This document shows, one piece after another, positions 5,174 through 8,533 of a stretch of DNA of 8,533 bases (the stretch's first letter is position 1; the number at the start of each line of letters is the position of its first letter). The notes below the pieces were generated by a model. It saw only the letters and a list, made by a program, of their open reading frames with translations, searched no databases and was not told the DNA's origin. The DNA is from Candidatus Falkowiibacteriota bacterium (GTDB lineage Bacteria > Patescibacteriota > Patescibacteriia > Patescibacteriales > GWC2-42-12): positions 2,713 through 11,245 of the forward strand of contig JACQYU010000069.1 in NCBI GenBank assembly GCA_016208065.1, read 5' to 3'. The position numbers and the translations under genes are program-made.

Positions 5174-5193
5174 GGTATTAAAAAGGTATTAAA
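5172..5193. repeat. Two perfect tandem copies of an 11-bp unit at the target promoter
   Basis: AAGGTATTAAA occurs twice in direct tandem, immediately upstream of and touching the -35 box of the target promoter. It could be an operator or UP-like element, or only the T-tract of the neighbouring terminator duplicated. Confidence 0.5.
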
Positions 5194-5221
5194 AAATACG
5201 GCTTATATTAGCTGTATTTTT
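5192..5221 (-). terminator. Intrinsic terminator of the peptidase-ftsE-ftsX operon
   Basis: AAAAATACGGC (5192-5202) pairs with GCTGTATTTTT (5211-5221), 11 bp with one G-T pair and an eight-base loop. A T run follows on the minus strand. It is 60 bases beyond the ftsX stop. Confidence 0.7.
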
Positions 5222-5281
5222 CTTACCACGAAACACAAAAATCGAATCTATGCTAAAAATTTTGGAGAATACAAAATAATT

Positions 5282-6196
5282 TTACACCTTTGAATACTTC
5301 CCTACCGCCACTAAGCTGGCCAAAACATTAACCAGGCTGGCGGCTAAAAATTCCAAACCGAAAATCAATAGGAAATTACTGTTATAATAAGCTAGTAAAT
5401 TAACTTCAAAACCGGAAAAAAATGTTGCCAGATAAGGCTGAATTAAGCTTAAGAAAGGATAGATGATAATTATTATCATTATTACGCCTAAAAGCGCGTA
5501 AATCATTCCGGAAATCAAATAAGGGGCGCGGATGAACCAAGTAGAAGCGCCCACCAGTTTCATAATGCCGATTTCACGCTTATGGGTAAAAATGGCTACG
5601 CGCACCGCGTTGTAAACCACGAGAATAGTTATCAAAATAAACAATAAGCTAAGAAATAAACCAGCCTTATTAGCTTTTTGCGAAATATCATTAATCTTAG
5701 CCAGTAAATCCCGGGGGTCATCAAAATTTCTTGATTCAATAATATCGCTGCCAATCTTATTAAGGCCGGCAACCAATTCATCATAATTATTTGTGCCTTT
5801 TGGCTTAATTACCAAACTGGGAGATAGCGGATTTTTTCCCAATTCCAGCAAGGCCGAGAGTATTTCCGGATCATTTTTATGCTTTTCCCTAAAACTCTCT
5901 ATGGCGGCTTGCTTAGAGATATAATCAACTTGTTTAACCGAATCAAAATTTTCAATTTGGCTTTTTAAGGCTAAAATAAGGTTTTCCGAAGCATCCGGCT
6001 TTAAATATAAGCTAATATCAACTTTTTCTTTAATTGAATTTACCGTGGCTGAAGTTAATACTCTAACCGCTAAAAGCAAATTAACGGAAAACAAGGCCAA
6101 GGTAATGATTATTACGGTAATAATTGATAGCCAGACATTTCTGCCTATATCCTGCAAACTGAATTTTATTACTCTAAAAAAAGATAATAAAAACAT
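5282..6196 (-). CDS. ftsX: Cell-division protein FtsX (membrane subunit of FtsEX)
   Basis: FtsX is the membrane part of the ABC-type FtsEX complex, which passes the ATP cycle of FtsE to peptidoglycan hydrolases outside the cell. The 304-residue protein shows the expected plan: a cytoplasmic start, helix 1 at about 21-45, an extracellular domain at about 50-175, and helices at about 180-203, 225-250 and 275-298. The conserved cytoplasmic motif THKREIGIMKLVGAS (204-218) lies after helix 2. The length is normal and the frame intact. It follows ftsE by 60 bases and ends before a hairpin terminator. No Shine-Dalgarno is visible at ATG 6196. The neighbouring D,D-peptidase gene suggests a cell-wall remodelling operon. 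Confidence 0.94.
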   Translation of the reverse strand: MFLLSFFRVIKFSLQDIGRNVWLSIITVIIITLALFSVNLLLAVRVLTSATVNSIKEKVDISLYLKPDASENLILALKSQIENFDSVKQVDYISKQAAIESFREKHKNDPEILSALLELGKNPLSPSLVIKPKGTNNYDELVAGLNKIGSDIIESRNFDDPRDLLAKINDISQKANKAGLFLSLLFILITILVVYNAVRVAIFTHKREIGIMKLVGASTWFIRAPYLISGMIYALLGVIMIIIIIYPFLSLIQPYLATFFSGFEVNLLAYYNSNFLLIFGLEFLAASLVNVLASLVAVGKYSKV

Positions 6197-6251
6197 ATAA
6201 AATAATCTGTCTTAATTTAATAAAATGCCTAAACACGCGAGTATTAAGCCC

Positions 6252-6281
6252 GGCGGTTATAAAACGTATTTTCCAACCGCC
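6252..6281 (-). other. Stem-loop across the ftsE stop codon
   Basis: GGCGGTT and AACCGCC form a 7-bp stem with a 16-base loop that includes part of the ftsE stop. No T run follows, so it is unlikely to be a full terminator. It could stabilise the ftsE mRNA end or lower read-through into ftsX. Confidence 0.35.
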
Positions 6282-6937
6282 TGATCGCTGACAATCAGCC
6301 CGTTTTCTATGGTAATCACCCTTTTCCTTAGCTTATTAACCACTTCCCGGTTATGGGTTACTAAAACCACCGTTGTGCCGAACTTATTGATTTTTTGTAA
6401 AATTTCAATGATTTCATCCGCGTTAATTGAATCTAAATTTCCGGTCGGCTCATCAGCCAAAAGAATTTTCGGCCGATGCACTAAGGCGCGGGCGATGACG
6501 GCGCGCTGTTGTTCGCCGCCGGAAATCTGCAATGGGTAACGATGCATTTTATTTTCCAGCCCGACAATTTTTAAAACTTGGGGTACAATATTTTTTATTT
6601 TGCGCTGCGATTCGCCGCAGACTTGCAAAGCGAAAGCGACATTTTCAAATAATGTTTTTCTCTGCAGTAATTTAAAATCTTGAAAAACTACTCCGATTTG
6701 CCGGCGTAAAACGGAAATTTCCGCTTGGCCGATATCGGTGATATCCCAGCCGCCGACAATAATTTTTCCTTCATCGGCCCTTTCTTCGCTGATTAAAAGT
6801 TTAACCAAAGTGGTTTTACCCGTGCCCGACTGGCCGACGATGGAGATAAATTCTCCCGGCTTAATATGCAAATTTACTTTATGGAGAGCCGTAATATCCG
6901 GAGGATAAATTTTTGTAATATTTGACAGCTTAATCAT
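6257..6937 (-). CDS. ftsE: Cell-division ATP-binding protein FtsE
   Basis: FtsE is the cytoplasmic ATPase of the FtsEX complex. In 226 residues it carries all ABC motifs: Walker A GQSGTGKT (35-42), Q-loop Gln86 in VVFQDFKLL, signature ISGGEQQ (138-144), Walker B ILLADEP (158-164), D-loop GNLDS and H-loop His195 in LVTHNRE. The VFQDFKLL form after Walker A and the order ftsE-ftsX separate it from LolD/MacB-type ATPases. The length is normal. ATG 6937 lies two bases after the stop of the D,D-peptidase remnant, so the three genes form one tightly packed operon and translation is probably coupled. There is no Shine-Dalgarno. Confidence 0.96.
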   Translation of the reverse strand: MIKLSNITKIYPPDITALHKVNLHIKPGEFISIVGQSGTGKTTLVKLLISEERADEGKIIVGGWDITDIGQAEISVLRRQIGVVFQDFKLLQRKTLFENVAFALQVCGESQRKIKNIVPQVLKIVGLENKMHRYPLQISGGEQQRAVIARALVHRPKILLADEPTGNLDSINADEIIEILQKINKFGTTVVLVTHNREVVNKLRKRVITIENGLIVSDQAVGKYVL

Positions 6938-6939
6938 AT

Positions 6940-7074
6940 TTATTGTCGCGCCATTTTTAAAGCATATTTTAATAGCTGCTCGGTCTCATCAAAACTATTT
7001 TGCCTTGTTTCCACGCCCATAGTTACGGCAATCACTTGCTTGCCCGAGCTATCTTTTGCCCGCGCCATTAAGCA
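6940..7074 (-). pseudogene. Orphaned C-terminus of the D,D-carboxypeptidase
   Basis: From TGC 7074 the minus strand reads CLMARAKDSSGKQVIAVTMG, then VETRQNSFDETEQLLKYAL and KMARQ before TAA 6942-6940. This is the normal end of an S11 carboxypeptidase (the strand after KTG, then a C-terminal helix). It is one frame away from the main ORF, with the KTG segment missing between them. It could be translated alone from ATG 7068 as 42 residues, but it has no ribosome-binding site and no independent function is known. Confidence 0.82.
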
Positions 7075-8462
7075 GTATGGGCTTTTTTGGTATTTATCGT
7101 GGTAAATTTATACTGATACATAACGCTGGCCTTTTGAATAATCGGATGAGTATAAACTTCTTTAGTAATTATAGCATAATCAAACGCCGAGCTCACGTTT
7201 TCCGGAGCTAATCCCGTTGGCTCAATAAAATGCGTTGCCAGAGCTCCCCAATCGGCAACCGCTTGATTCATTTTCAAAATAAATTCTTCGCGCTTAAGGC
7301 CGCTGGAGCGCACCAAAGTTTCAATGGCGTTATTGGCCGAACCTACCAAGGCGGCATAAAGCAAATTCTCAATAGTTAAAGTATCGCCATCTTGCAATTT
7401 TAACCTGGCCGATTCCCATTTATTGGCATATTCATAATTATATTCTTCATCTTTAAGGCTATAAGCCACTTGGCTATTTAAAGTCGGCCTAGTATCAAGG
7501 AAAACTTTTACAGCCACTAATTTAGTTAAGCTGGCCAAGGGCAAGGTGCTCGTGGCATTTTTTTGCCAAAGTATCTCACCGGTTTGCTCATCCGTAACTA
7601 CGGCCGATTTGGCCGTAATTAAAAGTTCGGATTTAGCGCCAGACTCGGCTATATCTAAAATTTTATTATTTTCCGGAATAATGCTGATCGGCTCAACCCT
7701 TATATTAATTACGCCGGCGCCGATTGAAGCTATTTTTTGAAAGGCTATTTTGTCCAAATCAATAACTCTATTCGGATGCAGTTTTCTTTCCGGGCCAAAA
7801 TCATTTATTACCACGTCAACAAATTTATTATTAGCCGTATTATAGACACGCAATTTTGAATCTTTTGGAAAATCCGGCGAAGCGGCGAATAAACCGCCTT
7901 TATATTTATACCAGCTGGCTTGGCCAATAACTAAGGCTTCCGGATTGGCAAAAACCGCCAGGCGGGCGAAAGGCAGATGGATTAAAGATCGGACGTATGA
8001 TTTATCCGGATAATCGACCGTTGGCAAAGGCCGCCAGGAAGAATAATTTTTATCATAATAAAAAACTTGCTTATAATAATTTGACGCCTTATCATAAGAC
8101 ATCTGTATATAGAAAGGCTTTTTGTTGTCATAAGCCGATTTATTTCTAAATTCAAATTGGTATATTTTGCTTATTTTTTCCAACTGCCACGGGACGTCAA
8201 TCGTTTCATTTAATAGAACGGCATCCACTCCGGTAGATTCGCTTAATATGCCGGGAACCAAAGAAAGCTTAAGCGCATCATTAAAAGAGCTGACTGTATA
8301 GCCTTTAGCAATCGTCTGCTTGTCTAAATTTATAAAATAAGATTGATTGGGCGCGGTTTCAGGCGTTTCAACCGCATAAACAAAATCACCGGCCATGGCG
8401 GCCAATGTTAATATTAGTAAAAAAATTATAATTGCTTTGGCTGGTTGACTTTGCTTCAACAT
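7068..8462 (-). CDS. RlpA-like double-psi-barrel plus S11 D,D-carboxypeptidase, truncated by an internal deletion
   Basis: An exported cell-wall enzyme. A signal peptide spans residues 1-30 (cleavage probably after FVYA). Residues 31-170 are unrecognised. Residues 177-258 form an RlpA-like double-psi beta barrel (GQASWYKYKGG, VVINDFGPE, NRVIDLDKIA). Residues 275 onward form a penicillin-binding D-Ala-D-Ala carboxypeptidase domain (peptidase S11) with the active-site SLTK (311-314) and SAN (375-377). The third motif, KTG, is missing. The frame ends at TAA 7070-7068 after INTKKAHTA, and the true C-terminus lies just beyond in another frame. The missing piece, which I estimate at 40-50 codons from the family layout, includes KTG, so the enzyme should be inactive as read. 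The gene heads the ftsEX operon, fitting FtsEX control of wall hydrolases. Confidence 0.85.
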   Translation of the reverse strand: MLKQSQPAKAIIIFLLILTLAAMAGDFVYAVETPETAPNQSYFINLDKQTIAKGYTVSSFNDALKLSLVPGILSESTGVDAVLLNETIDVPWQLEKISKIYQFEFRNKSAYDNKKPFYIQMSYDKASNYYKQVFYYDKNYSSWRPLPTVDYPDKSYVRSLIHLPFARLAVFANPEALVIGQASWYKYKGGLFAASPDFPKDSKLRVYNTANNKFVDVVINDFGPERKLHPNRVIDLDKIAFQKIASIGAGVINIRVEPISIIPENNKILDIAESGAKSELLITAKSAVVTDEQTGEILWQKNATSTLPLASLTKLVAVKVFLDTRPTLNSQVAYSLKDEEYNYEYANKWESARLKLQDGDTLTIENLLYAALVGSANNAIETLVRSSGLKREEFILKMNQAVADWGALATHFIEPTGLAPENVSSAFDYAIITKEVYTHPIIQKASVMYQYKFTTINTKKAHTA

Positions 8463-8471
8463 ACAAATATA

Positions 8472-8480
8472 ATTATAGCA
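8472..8480 (-). promoter_or_regulatory. Extended -10 promoter of the peptidase-ftsEX operon, nearly leaderless
   Basis: TGC-TATAAT on the minus strand (8480-8472). The predicted start near 8465 is only about three bases before ATG 8462, so the mRNA would be leaderless or nearly so. No convincing -35 box is seen. Confidence 0.6.
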
Positions 8481-8507
8481 TACTTAAATCAAATACTAAA
8501 TTCTAAA

Positions 8508-8533
8508 ATCCCCGCCTGCCGGCAGGCAGGGAT
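8508..8533. repeat. GC-rich palindrome at the right edge
   Basis: GCCTGCCGGCAGGC (8514-8527) is a perfect 14-base palindrome. It is extended by ATCCC/GGGAT arms across one mismatch and stands out in an AT-rich intergenic stretch. It may be a dispersed genomic palindrome or a terminator of an operon beyond the window. Confidence 0.6.

Noticed and set aside
2354..7070. Alternative genetic code or stop-codon read-through to explain the broken genes
   Set aside because: The stops are TAA, the downstream parts are in different frames, and essential internal segments are absent, so recoding would not restore the proteins. TGA serves as a normal stop elsewhere here.
6309..7740. Plus-strand open frames within ftsE (6309-6539) and the peptidase gene (7546-7740)
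   Set aside because: Both are antisense to well-identified genes and match nothing I know.
1..8533. CRISPR array or insertion-sequence ends
   Set aside because: No regularly spaced repeats, transposase gene or matching terminal inverted repeats were seen.

Overview
The window looks like a metagenomic contig from a small-genome bacterium of the Candidate Phyla Radiation (Patescibacteria, Parcubacteria-like). The reasons are AT-rich coding, mostly Shine-Dalgarno-less short-leader genes, an ftsE-ftsX pair behind a cell-wall D,D-peptidase gene, many membrane proteins of reduced genomes, and a diversity-generating retroelement (DGR) of the type common in that group. TGA is used as a stop, so the standard code applies. 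This assignment is inference from gene content; there is no rRNA here.

Layout. 1-649 (minus): a small charged hypothetical protein overlapping the 5' end of an HtrA-like serine protease that runs off the left edge, with a good promoter at 682-710. 816-2463 (plus): promoter, leader hairpin, tRNA-Gln(TTG), a VUT/YhhQ-type transporter and a YkuE-type membrane metallophosphoesterase whose middle is missing. 2469-5173: the DGR. On the minus strand it has a target gene ending in a variable repeat (VR, 4293-4387), the template repeat (TR, 3876-3970) and a reverse transcriptase; an Avd-like four-helix accessory gene lies between TR and RT on the plus strand. 5192-8480 (minus): a D,D-carboxypeptidase-like gene with an RlpA-like domain, then ftsE and ftsX, ending at a hairpin terminator.

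How it works. TR and VR align without gaps over 95 bp and differ at 21 positions, every one a TR adenine on the sense strand. This is the signature of adenine-specific mutagenic retrohoming: TR RNA is reverse transcribed by RT with Avd, and the mutated cDNA replaces VR in the C-terminal lectin-like domain of the target.

What is odd. (1) An 11-C/11-G homopolymer (3484-3494) lies where the 5' ends of RT and avd overlap head to head. One extra base there (or two fewer) would give both genes ATG starts at the same time. (2) The target body is out of frame with its VR. (3) The metallophosphoesterase and the D,D-peptidase each have recognisable N- and C-terminal parts joined out of frame, with the middle missing. 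Either this is a decaying genome, or the assembly has dropped internal segments; reads should be checked before biology is built on it.
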